Origin: Eunapius fragilis
Lineage: Eukaryota > Porifera > Demospongiae > Spongillida > Spongillidae
Length of the DNA stretch: 64,000 nucleotides
Assembly: GCA_963681505.1 (NCBI GenBank)
Contig: OY811979.1
Span: forward strand, 6,142,910-6,206,909
Direction: 5' to 3'
Shown here: positions 10,831 to 22,100 of the stretch, piece after piece
Numbering within the stretch: position 1 is the stretch's first letter
Layout: each line of letters opens with the position of its first letter
Notes under the pieces: generated by a model
Databases searched by the model: none
Seen by the model: only the letters and a program-made list of their open reading frames with translations
What the model was told of the DNA's origin: nothing
Position numbers and translations under genes: made by a program

Positions 10831-11411
10831 TATGAATAAGCGTTAGCGGTGTGGTTCAGGTAATGTGATTCGCTGCCACGCCCGCCGGTATGCCACTCAT
10901 CGATTTAATTACCTGCCCATTACTTCGTTCGTCTGCAAATTTTGAGCAGCATGCAAGTGTGTACGCGCAAATTTGTAATGAATATAATTATCGTGTCAAA
11001 CTTCAGCGCCCCCCCCCCAATTAAGTTCAGCTTCCGCCGCCCCTGCGAATGCAGACATTTTGCTACCCAACTGGGCCCTTGGTAAACCGCTTGATGAGTG
11101 CTGGTGAGGGTGATGAGTGCTTGTTAGGATGCTGACGATCAAAAATTTGGCCAATCATGTACAAATATCTATAAACTTTAAGCAATAAAATCTGCACTGT
11201 TCTATCTTTGAGTGGGGATAGCCAAATGTGGGTGTGGCTGCATGATATTTGATGCCATGGAATATGATTAAAATGAAGGCAGGTGTGTGTTGGAGAAGTG
11301 GGAATGAGAAGAGTGATCACAAACCTCCTCATCATAACTTGAACTTGGAGGTGTGGTAAATATCACCTCGGCAACCTTACGCTGGAGCCAAGGCATCTCT
11401 GATACTTTACA
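10831..11411. other. Unassigned region
   Basis: Nothing recognisable apart from a C-run near 11010. Confidence 0.3.
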
Positions 11412-11790
11412 GCACCTGGGTAAGAGGCATAATGATGTGCTGGGGAAGAGGCACAGTGATGTGCTGGGGAAGAGGCATAGTGATGTGCTGGGGAAGAGGC
11501 AGAGCGATGTGCTGGGGAGAGGCAGAGCGATGTGCTGGGGAAGAGGCAGAGTGATGTGCTGGGGAAGAGGCAGTGTGATGTGCTGGGGAAGAGGCAGTGT
11601 GATATGCTGGGAAAGAGGCAGAGTGATGTGCTGGGGAAGAGGCATAGTGATGTGCTGGGGAGAGGCAGAGCGATGTGCTGGGGAAGAGGCAGAGTGATGT
11701 GCTGGGGAAGAGGCAGTGTGATATGCTGGGGAAGAGGCAGAGTGATGTAATGGAGGCCTGGGGGAAAGGCAGTGTGATATGTTGGGGGGG
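11412..11790. repeat. Minisatellite, 24-base unit, about 14 copies
   Basis: Tandem units of the form GTGATGTGCTGGGGAAGAGG plus CA/GA variants, mostly 24 bases with some 23-base units that lack one A. Copies differ by single substitutions. Its open frames on both strands are products of the repeat and not genes. Confidence 0.95.
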
Positions 11791-12425
11791 GGGGGGGGGA
11801 TGGATAAATGGACAGTGAAGTTGTGGTCGTGGAGGTCACCACACTCCAATCAGATGGCGGCTGGTTGGATCATTTGTGTTGCACTCCAAAGCTTTCTACA
11901 AACAAAAAACAAAAATAAGAAAAAGATGAAGGTCAAAAGAAACTCATTGCCCGTGGACCAAAATGCCACCAAGACATCACATCACAGACAAGAGAATGCT
12001 ATTAACCCGACTGTTATGGGGAAAGGTCGTACAGTAAGATAAGGGGTAACGCGCTTTGTCTGCCACACAGAGGCCTGAGGCCTCGTTAGCTTGATCTACA
12101 CTCACCAAAGAGTGATCGCGGATAATGTAGGCACGCTCGATCTTCACTTTGCTGCCTTCGAAGTCACTAGAGCAAGCTGCTTATAAGTAAAAACAGCAGG
12201 TATTACAATCAATAAAAGTTTTACTGTGTTCTGGCTGCCGGGACATGCTTTAACCATCACAATTAAAAGACTTTGGGCATTTCATATAACTTGAGGACGT
12301 CCTCATGCAGCTGCATAGACTGAAAGTTGACATCTTGGTCCAAATTGATAGTTGGGCAATCCTGTCTGTGTCTTGTGATCCTAGCACAATATATTTTTCT
12401 GTTCATATCCAACTTGTTTTTTGTT
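11791..12425. other. Unassigned region
   Basis: A run of about 15 Gs and then unique sequence. No gene or element recognised. Confidence 0.3.
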
Positions 12426-12489
12426 ACAAGTGTGTGTGTGTGTGTACGTGTGCGTGTGCGTGCATGGATGTGTATGTGTGTGTGTGTGA
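12426..12489. repeat. (GT)n-rich microsatellite
   Basis: Interrupted TG/CG/TG dinucleotide tract of about 64 bases. Confidence 0.9.
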
Positions 12490-12523
12490 TAGAAGAGAAA
12501 GTGCGTTAGGATAATAAAACGAC

Positions 12524-12990
12524 TGCTCAGAACTATATAGGATGTGCACACCACCGCCTTTCCCCCCCCCCCGTATATATTCATATATACGGGGGCAAAG
12601 ACCACTTACGTATGTTTAGGTCCCCTGTACTGTAAATTCCACGGGGATCTGGGATGAGGCATGGGTTGGTGACTGTGCTGTGGCAGACGCATAGGGTTCT
12701 GCCGACTGTGTAGAATGATGCATGTGTATAGACTTGGTTTACTTTGCCATCTAGACCATCTGAATAGGGATCTGTACTTTCATTACATTAGTGGAAACAT
12801 TCCGTGGGTTCATTTCTTGAACCCGCGGAATGTTTCCACTAATGTAATGAAAGTTCAGATCCCTATTCAGATGGTCTAGATGGCAAAGTAAACCAAGTCT
12901 ATACACATGCATCATTCTACACAGTCGGCAGAATATATGAATATATACGGTGGGGGGGGGGGGGGGGCACATCCCTATATAGTTCTGAGC
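12524..12990. mobile_element. Foldback element of about 467 bases
   Basis: Outer ends GCTCAGAACTATATA (12524) and TATATAGTTCTGAGC (to 12990) are perfect inverses. The inner arms (about 12698-12810 and 12816-12932) are near-perfect inverses around a very short loop at CATTTCTTGAA. The left arm has about 120 extra bases (12575-12695) missing from the right arm, so the element is an asymmetric hairpin. Both arms carry a C- or G-run next to a palindromic ATATATTCATATATA. No ORF. It ends only 160 bases before the start codon of the next gene. Confidence 0.85.
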
Positions 12991-13149
12991 ATTTCTTGAT
13001 ATCTAAGGTCCTGTGTACATGTATGGGCAATTTCCGAATTGACTGGATTTAAATAATAATTAATTTAATTGGATGCGATCACATGCATACACCATAAAAA
13101 CGTTCTGTTTCGTTATCAGTTACGAAGATTATTTATATGCTACCACCAA

Positions 13150-16100
13150 ATGTTCTACCCTTTACATTGTGCGGTTCTTTTAGCTTTATTACTAAGCACC
13201 GTCTCTGGATTGCAGTCAAATCAGTGCGGTGTGGACTTACACCAATTGGCCATCGACATGCAGGACGTCTCTACAGTGATACTAGAAGGCACTGCCATCG
13301 TGATGTACACTGTATTCCAGAGAGAACTCGGGCCACCGCCTCCCCAACTGGGAATCGTCATCCCGCCTCCTCGTAACGTATCGTTCAAGTCACCTGACAG
13401 CATGCTTATTACGCCTTCAACTAGTACGTTTTATTCCGCTTCCGCAGCTCGTTTATCCACTTTCCACTTTTCGTCGGGTCCAAAGTCATCCCCGGGCCCA
13501 ACCGTTATCGCCGACGTCAGAGCACTGATACTGGAATTCATCTACCGTCCGGAGTGCAGCATAAACCCAGGAGAAAGCAGTAGCGTACGCAGGAATCGAC
13601 ACGTATCTGCAGCAGATCCTGCTCTGAACATCAAACTTCTCTTCGAGACACTAAGCAAAGTTCTAAACATCACGATTTCTAAAGTTCAGTATGACGAATT
13701 TTCATCGACAATCGTTGAAATTGCGGAAGAGTACATAAGAGTGTGCAAAGCATCAACTCATACCAATGCGACAATTTACACCTTGTATGATCAGTTAGTC
13801 GAAGTACGTGACTCGAATACATCTAAGAAAGCTAACGTTTTACGAAGCATACTTGCAAAGACTTTGTGCTCGCACACAAGAACAAAACGTCAAAGCAGCG
13901 GTACTAATCCAAATATGAATGATTTCTTCGCCTTGATCACTCCGTTCGAAGCCAGGGATATATTTGGTTTTAATTTCAATTCTATCAACCACAATCTAGG
14001 ATTATTCTCCTCTCTCACATTTGTCGTAGACACAACTGCAAGCATGTCAAATGCTATCGCTGGTGTAAAAGAAGCAATAAAGAGTATCATTGCGCTTGAA
14101 CAACAAAATCCTTATTTCTACGTATTGACACCATTCAATGATTATGACGGGGATCCGGATCCAAGTTATAGTAAACTGCCAAGTAAGCCATGCCTATCAC
14201 TGAATTGCATTCATTTTAATATCCTTTAGATTGCGGACCAAACTACATCGCGACTACAAGGCGCGACTTCGGAGATCCTTATCAGGAACTAAAAAATCTA
14301 TATTCGGTAGTTAGTAACCTTACAGCCCATTCCGGCGGTGATCGTCCTGAGTACTGCATGGGGGCAATTCTTGAAGCTATGCGGGCGAATCGTACAGTGA
14401 AGGACGGTGGGGTGAGCTATAGATTAAACCTCTATAGCCAGGCTTCACAAATGATAGTGATCACCGACGCGCCTGCGAAGGATGTTTTACTCCTGAAGAA
14501 TGTTACGAAGCAAGTTACTGACACGGGGGTGAAGGTTCATTTCATCTTGGCCTCGGAGGACATTGGATCATACTATCCATACCAAAGTATCGCCAGTATT
14601 AATCAAGGTTTGGTACTAACCTCTGCTTTTGAGATCAGCAAGGTTATACAAACACTCACAACGTTCGCATCTCACCTGACAGGCATTAAGCCAATAATAA
14701 ATGCCACTCTTCTAAACCAAGATTACCATAAGAGATCCGCAGAAAACTGCTACTCCATTGATGCATCATTGTATACCTCCCACATCAGTGCCTTTTTTAT
14801 GAAAAACATGTCGTTGACATACCCCAATGGCACAACCACGCAGATAGCAGGTCCAAACACTTTCACTGTCAGGTCTCCTGACGCCGGGCGATGGGCCATG
14901 TGTTCCGCAGGCCAAATGTACTATAATACGGAAACAGTTGTGCACTACGCTGTTACCTTCGTTGATTCCAAGTTCTCCATTTCTGAAAATCCTCCCTTTG
15001 CTTGTAAGTTTATTTTAGCACTAAGATTGTGCATATTGTAATGTTAGGCGCAAATTGTGAATTTGCGCAATTTATAAATTGCGCTGCGCATTATATGAAT
15101 CCACATAGTGCGCAACAATTTATAAATCGTTGCGCAAACTGTGAATCGTAATGTGCACGGTCCGTTTATAATTTGCGTAACGTGCGCAATTTATGATTTG
15201 TGAAGTTCTGCAACCTATAGAAGCAATATAAAACATCATTTGCGGGGGGGGGGGGGGGGGGGCATGCTCTTTTTATTGAATGGTCTCTGTTACCCTCGAT
15301 TTTCTTTCTAATAAGCGCATTATTCCAATACGTATGAAGTCCTAAGAAAGGTAGTGTGCCCATTCTGCCCAGATATTAGTATGTTAGCATACTTTACAGT
15401 GACACGTTTACTTGTATCATACCGTATAATCCCAGATAAACGCCGCGGCGTTTATTCGGAACAATATTAATTTTTTCAACCCCTCGTGGTTTAAGTGTTT
15501 TCTCTTGAACTGTATGTACAAATCAGATGCTACTTTAGAATCTCATAGCCATACATCCCTACTACAGTGTTGCATTCTTGTAAGTCTTAATCTTTGTCCT
15601 GTTTGAAGTAAGGACCGACGACGTAGGTAATGGTTGCGGTCGCCGCGACCCGTAGTTAACGAAGCTATAAATTTTTTGTATTGGTACATTGCTCCCCTTG
15701 TACCCTTACCTGACCGATCTGTCAAGTTAGTTATTGCGTTGCATTGCGTGTTGATTTTTAGCAGAGCGTACAAAAGCCTTGCCCTGTTGCTGGCAAAATG
15801 GGAGTTGCCATATTAAAATTAATAACGATCGTTGGCGAATAATTTCATTTCCCGGCGCCACTACTACTTTGAAGCGTGGGTCAAAATGACCTACGCCCTG
15901 AAATATTGAAATGGCTGGGTGTGCTTAGCAACGAAATATTGCAATAAAACAACGTTGGAATGTGCGCTACTTTTTTTGAACACGACACTTGGTAGTATAT
16001 TTGACGCTGTTTTATGGTATACAACTTGTACTCTATCCGACGCCATAAGTACCATGATCGTAGCTTAAGCCACTCGAACACTATGCGACTTAAAACATAT

Positions 16101-19100
16101 ACACTTTTAGCGGTACGTCATTACTCATTGGCTTGTGTACAAACTGAGGAAGCTTTCTGGCTCCAACGGCGCATAGCTTTGTATATTGCAGATGGAATGA
16201 ACTTGATAATTATTTTGTTTTCGAAGCGGCTCTGTTATAAGTTTTGAAGTTAACAGTTCGTGCACGAGACCTAGCAACGGTTGAACCATACAATACTACA
16301 TTTTAGTTGTGCACGGAATGTTTTACACACCAGACACTGGCATTGTAGAAAATGAAATATTCTAATGTCCATGCATGCTTGCATGGCCCTGACCCCATGT
16401 ACAACAAGACCTACCCTCACCACCCAACCCTGTCCCCGTGCACAACCAGCCCTGTTCCCATGCAAAACCAGCCCTGTTCCCATGCACAGCCAGCCCTGTT
16501 CCCATGCACAACCAGCCCTGTTCCCATGCACAACCAGCCTTGTTCCCGCGCACAACCAGCCCTACCCTCAGAACCAATCCTGGGCCCAGAGTTAAAAAAA
16601 TTTTCTGCATCTGAATTAGGTACGTATGTGTACAGAAAGGGTCTATCTTCATGCCTAGGCCGTTCATGTTGCTGCATTTCATTCTGGTTGTGCAAACAGT
16701 GGCTCCAAACAATGCACTAAGATAATGAGTTTAATGACGCCATTATTACGGTATGTTTAGCATTGTTCTAATTATATCCTTTTTGACCCACTCGGAACAA
16801 TAGTGGCGCAGCAAGTTAGCTAGCTACGTCTAAAATATATTAAATTTAATCTATTTCATGGCTATCCACGACCTCATCCTCACTGTCTTCTACACCAACT
16901 AAACCATCCTCATTATCACTGCCTTGTGTTAGGGACCATTCATCATCGACTTCATTCTCATCTTCTTCGCTGTCATCGGCATCTGGCGGACTTTGCATAA
17001 ATTTTACAAGTCGTTGGTGGGCATCATTCTCTAATCCTCCTTCTTTGGTGTAATGAATCACCTTTGGGTCACAGCTTGTTACACCACACACATCAAATAA
17101 GTGACAAATCGTTTCAGAAGAGAGAGACTCCCAAGATCTTAACACCCAATCCACCATAAGAGCCTTTGACGGAGCTCGCAAATTGCCAGCTTTAGTTCGC
17201 TCGTGGTTCAGTGCAGACATCCATGCTGTATACAAGTCGCGATAGCGTACCTTAAACGGTGCATTCCAGCACACATCTGCAGGCTGCAGAATTTTAGTGC
17301 ATCCACACGATACTGCAACGATATCTGTGTTGCTCTCTTCCTATACGAGATTTCACACTGCTAGTAAAGTGGCATTTAAATGTATCCCATCGTTTTGCAC
17401 TTCCAGGTCAACCGAGCCATTCCACACTGTAGCTATCCATTCCATGGTGAGATCTTCATTCATCCATCCATTGTCGCTCATTTTAATTACAGCAGCGTGC
17501 ACATTTCTTATTTCCTTCGGGATCCTTTTTCCTTTAAAGACTACGAATGGCTTCAACTTTGTGCCATCGGCAAACGCGGCTAGGCAAATAGTTTGTCATG
17601 TCCTGTTGTTGCTATTTGTACAGTGTGGGCCCTCTTACTTCAATAGTGGAATTACCTGGCATATCAGCCCAAATTGCTGCTTCGTCCATGTTGGCGATGC
17701 AGGGGAGAGGTAGCTGATTCCTTCTTATGCGCTTGCTGCACGTTGTTACATAGTCTACAATTATTTCACTCACATTTTTCGGGAGACTTTGGCCAGCTGT
17801 TGTCTTCACCCTCGTGACAACCTTGTGTCGCCGCATGAGTCTAAAAATCCAGCCAGGTGAAGCCTTAAAACTTGGATTTGTGATATGTCTTTAGCAAAGC
17901 GAGCTACATCCCTGCGCACCACACGAACATGCAGGGCTCTCTGTTGCAAGATGCGGCGCGCAATCAATTTTTCTTGTACCGGGAACTGAACCTTTCTCCC
18001 ACCTCCTGAAAGACGTTTTCGGACCTTGCATGCTATCTCGCCTTGCTTCTTCATCATTTCTTCCAATTCCATTTCCTGTTTTTTCCACTCACGAACCCGT
18101 TTCTTATCCACTCCCGCTTCCTTTGCTGCTGCTCTAATACTACTGGTCTCAGTCTTGCTCACAATCCGAAGTTTAAATACTACACTGTACGACTTCTTTC
18201 TAATGGGGCCAGACATCCTTAATGAATTCCAAGTTGCAAGTCAATGCGCTATCTCGCTACGTATGTACGCACGTACGCGCACATGCAAATTAAGCTCTAA
18301 TAGTGATACTAATTTGAGCAATTACGCTCCCGCATAGCCTGGATGTATAGTACTGGTGATGTCATAAGGTCGGGCACTAAACATTTACATTGGTTAATAC
18401 GCTGCGCTTGTATTTTAGGGCGGAATGAAATTATTCGTTATTAATTTGAATATGGCAACCCCATTTTGCCAGCAACAGGGCGGGAAGAAGCAAGGCTTTT
18501 GTACGCTCCTCTAAAAATCAACACGCAACGCAACGCAATAACTAACTTGACAGATCGGTCAGGCAAGGGTACAAGGTGAGCAATGTACCAATACAAAAAA
18601 TTTATAGCTTCGTTAACTACGGGTCGCGGCGACCGCAACCGTCACCTACGTCGTCGGTCCTTACTTCAAACAGGACAAAGATTAAGACTTACCAAGAATG
18701 CAACACAGTAGTAGGGGTGTATGGCTATGAGATTCTAAAATAGCATCTGATTTGTACATACAGTTCAAGAGAAAACACGAGGGATTGAAAAAATTACAAT
18801 TGTTCCGAATAAACGCCGCGGCGTTTATCTGGGATTATACGGTACATGTCCATTTATAAACTGACACGACAATTGTAAGAGGACAACCTATAGTGTATTA
18901 AGGGTGCTTATCAACTAAGCAGACAGTGTCTCCCTAGCAATGCACACTTTACATTTCCAGTCATGACTATCATCTTTAAATACTGCTTGGGGAATGTTTT
19001 CACATGACTCGTGGTACCATTCCTTGCAGCCAGTGCACTGAGCCATCCGTTCTTCTCCATCATCTGGCATGCGACAGTGACAGTATACATACAAATACTC

Positions 19101-22100
19101 TGTGTTAGGCTTTCCTGGTTGGATGTTTTTTGAAGGGAAAGGTGTCATTTGTTGACTTTTCAAACATTCTATGAAATGTGGTCTTAACTTATCCTGCTCA
19201 TAGTAATGGCTTGCTGGGTTCAATCCAAATGCCAAATCAGTAGCAAATGCTATTGCAAATACTCCACAGTCTGATGATCCCATCTGACTTTGAGTTTTCG
19301 GAACTCTTGTTGTAATCCGTGAGCTGCTACAGCACAACAAAGCAGCAATTTGCATCTTTACATCCATAGGTATTGTAGAGAATTTGCTGTCAAACACATT
19401 AACAGAAAAGGATTGAGTGTGCTGAACTGTAATCCAATGGTTCCCTCCTGCATTAAGTATTTGAATGAAGGACTCTCTTGTAACAGGAAATGATAAGTTC
19501 TGCCTTAGCAAAGTGCTATACAACCCACACAAGGAAGGAAATTGGGAGGATAAAAGTGATGATGCTGCATCCATGTGCGTATCATCAAGCCAATCCCCAC
19601 TTTGAACTGATTTGATCATTGTGGCTTCAGTCTTGTGCTTGGCAGTTGTGACACGCTCTCTGTTCTTCTTTACCTTCAATTCATTTATATCATCACAATC
19701 ATCGGCCCCAGTTACTCTCTCTACACTCCTCATCCCCATCAGCTGTTTCATGGCACTCCTTATTTGTACAAGCACGCTTTGGATGGCAGTGACTTGTATA
19801 ATAACCTCCATATCCTTTACAAGGACAATGCCTATTCTTGCATCCTTTGTACAATTGCATTTCAACTGATCCTTCTTGGTTCTAGCAGCTTCCCTAAGGC
19901 TTAAGGTAGGTAGCTTAGAACTGTCTGCACTATACTTGAAAGGGACAGACCCGGTGTAAGGCATTAGTTCACCACTTGGATAACAAGTTGATATAATTCC
20001 ATTTTCACACCTCATCATACAGAAGTCAGACATACATGTAGATGTAGATAGAAAGTTTAAAAATAGACGAACACAGACAAAAAAAAACTCACTGAAGACG
20101 GTAATGATCATTCTTAGCCTCCAAAATATAGCACAGCAAGCGAGGCATATCAGTTGACGATCTTTCATTTCTGGGTATCCTTACTGTGACACTATCTCCT
20201 GCAGAATGCGTTTTGATTTGATGATGTTTGCGCTTGGCATACTGGATCTTCATTCGTTCTGATACTCATTGTCAACTTCTTCTCTAATCTTTAGATGACG
20301 GGAGCTGGTTGTTAGTGGAGCCAATGGTGATGTCACTTTTGGTTCACTGAAAGGTTATATCATTATACTATGCAACATATTATGCTGTCATGCACGACAA
20401 ACCTTATAACTGGAGAATAATCTGAATGTGAGACTGACGATTGCCTTTGAAGTGATAGAACTTCATCAGGAGATGCAGAAGACAATGAAATCTTTGAAGG
20501 GGGAGTTGAATGAAGCAAAGAATTGAATACAGGAACTGCAAAACATTTGGCATTCCTAAAATGGTATGATAAAATGGCAACAGCCATAAGTCAAACCTTA
20601 CATGGTTGCAGTTACTTGTTTATCAGATATTGGTGACTGAGCAGGTAACTGATGACACAGTGGTGATGATGGCAGAGCTGAAGGTGACGATGCAAGTTTC
20701 AGACCTCAAACTGGTGATTGAACTTCTGGGCTTGATAAGGGACTTCTTGATGTTGGTAACATTTGAGAAGATGAGTGAGGAGAAGCAATGTTTTCATCAT
20801 CACCTGTAGTGGATGAACATATAGTTATTCAGGAAAGCCATGTTCATGTACTGTTATACGATTGATCGCCTAGCTCAATTGTGCTTATGCATATTATGCA
20901 CTGACTGTTTAAATTGCTTCTATGCGCTTGTTGATATGAAGCACTCGATAAGAATGGCATATATGATATTATATGGGATCCTAACCTGTGGCAATGAGAT
21001 CTGCAACATCTTCCTCCAAGATACAAGGGTTCTTTCCCTTCGGTAGTTCAGCAAATGGAGTTGTTCTTGGAGGTTGCCCAAAAACCACTTCATAGGGCTT
21101 TTTTTCAAAGTGCGGCATACTTGAGTATTAAGATTGTCTGCAGTAGAATGTGACATGAACATTGAATAAATTAATTAATTAGTTCAACTTACATTGAATG
21201 CAAGCCAACCAATCAGACCATTGCACATCTCCAGACTCCTTCCTCTCATTTTTCATTGCCTGAATCTGCATTTCTACAAGATGATTACCTTTTTCAACCA
21301 ACCCTTGTGACTGTGAGTGACGAGGACGCCCACTGATTATGACAATCTCTCCCAGCCATGATCGAACAACTTCTTTCACAATCTCGTTGACAAACTCCCT
21401 CCCATTGTCAGATTGCAGGATCTTGGGAAGGCCCAAATAGGGAAATACTCTTTTCACTAAACCAACAGATTTTTTCATTAAAGGCCACAGAATATGGAAC
21501 TTAGACCAATTATCCATGTAATGAGCGATGTAATGATATGAACCATCAGGCATATGTCTCATATCAATGAGGTCAATCTAAACATGTAGGAATGAGGCAC
21601 ATGAATAATAGTAGAATGCTTAACATAACATAATCACTTTACCTGGCATCGAGTTAGAAAACCTGATGACACTATTGGTCTAAGTGGAGCAGTGCTATTC
21701 TGGAGTTGTTTATGTTGACAAATTGAACATATGTTACAGAAATACTGCACAGCTTCTCTAGGTAGGCAGTCATACGTCTTCTGTACCTGAAATTTGAGAG
21801 TGCAATAGTGATATACTGACATAAATAATATTATAACTGTTTTGATGCACACTAAAAAATTAATGTCAGTCTATTTATCTGCACAGTGCTGTATGAGTAA
21901 TGCTAATTACAACAAAGACACCTAAAACATACTTCTGCCAGGGTTTTTGTAACCAACATGACCACTATCCAATGAATGGATACGTTCAAGGATGTCATAG
22001 AACTTTTCAACCATAGCAACCACACGATAATGTTAAATAGAGCCAATGCCACAGCCATCCTCTCCAGGTGTTTTGTCTCTGTCTAGTACCTATAGTAGGG

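Larger units (their letters stand above)
15422..18842 (-). mobile_element. pogo/Tigger-type element with long inverted repeats
   Basis: Near-identical inverted ends of about 430 bases (15422-15850 and 18423-18842) start CCGTATAATCCCAGATAAAC and are flanked by TA on both sides, the Tc1/mariner/pogo target. Each end contains the palindrome AAACGCCGCGGCGTTT. Inside is a broken minus-strand pogo-type transposase and a 22-base minisatellite. It is nested inside the Ginger element, so it inserted later. End repeats this long are unusual for pogo elements, which normally have ends of tens of bases. Confidence 0.85.

Noticed and set aside
11268-11849. Long open frames on both strands with His/Pro/Ser- or Gly/Arg-rich repeats
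   Set aside because: They translate the 24-base minisatellite, whose unit length is a multiple of three, so all frames stay open.
13069-13149. Earlier ATG at 13069 for the vWA/EGF gene
   Set aside because: It would place 27 charged residues before a clear signal peptide; 13150 is the better start, though it cannot be proven.
16432-16566. CRISPR-like array
   Set aside because: Tandem 22-base units with no spacers, in an animal genome and inside a transposon; it is a minisatellite.
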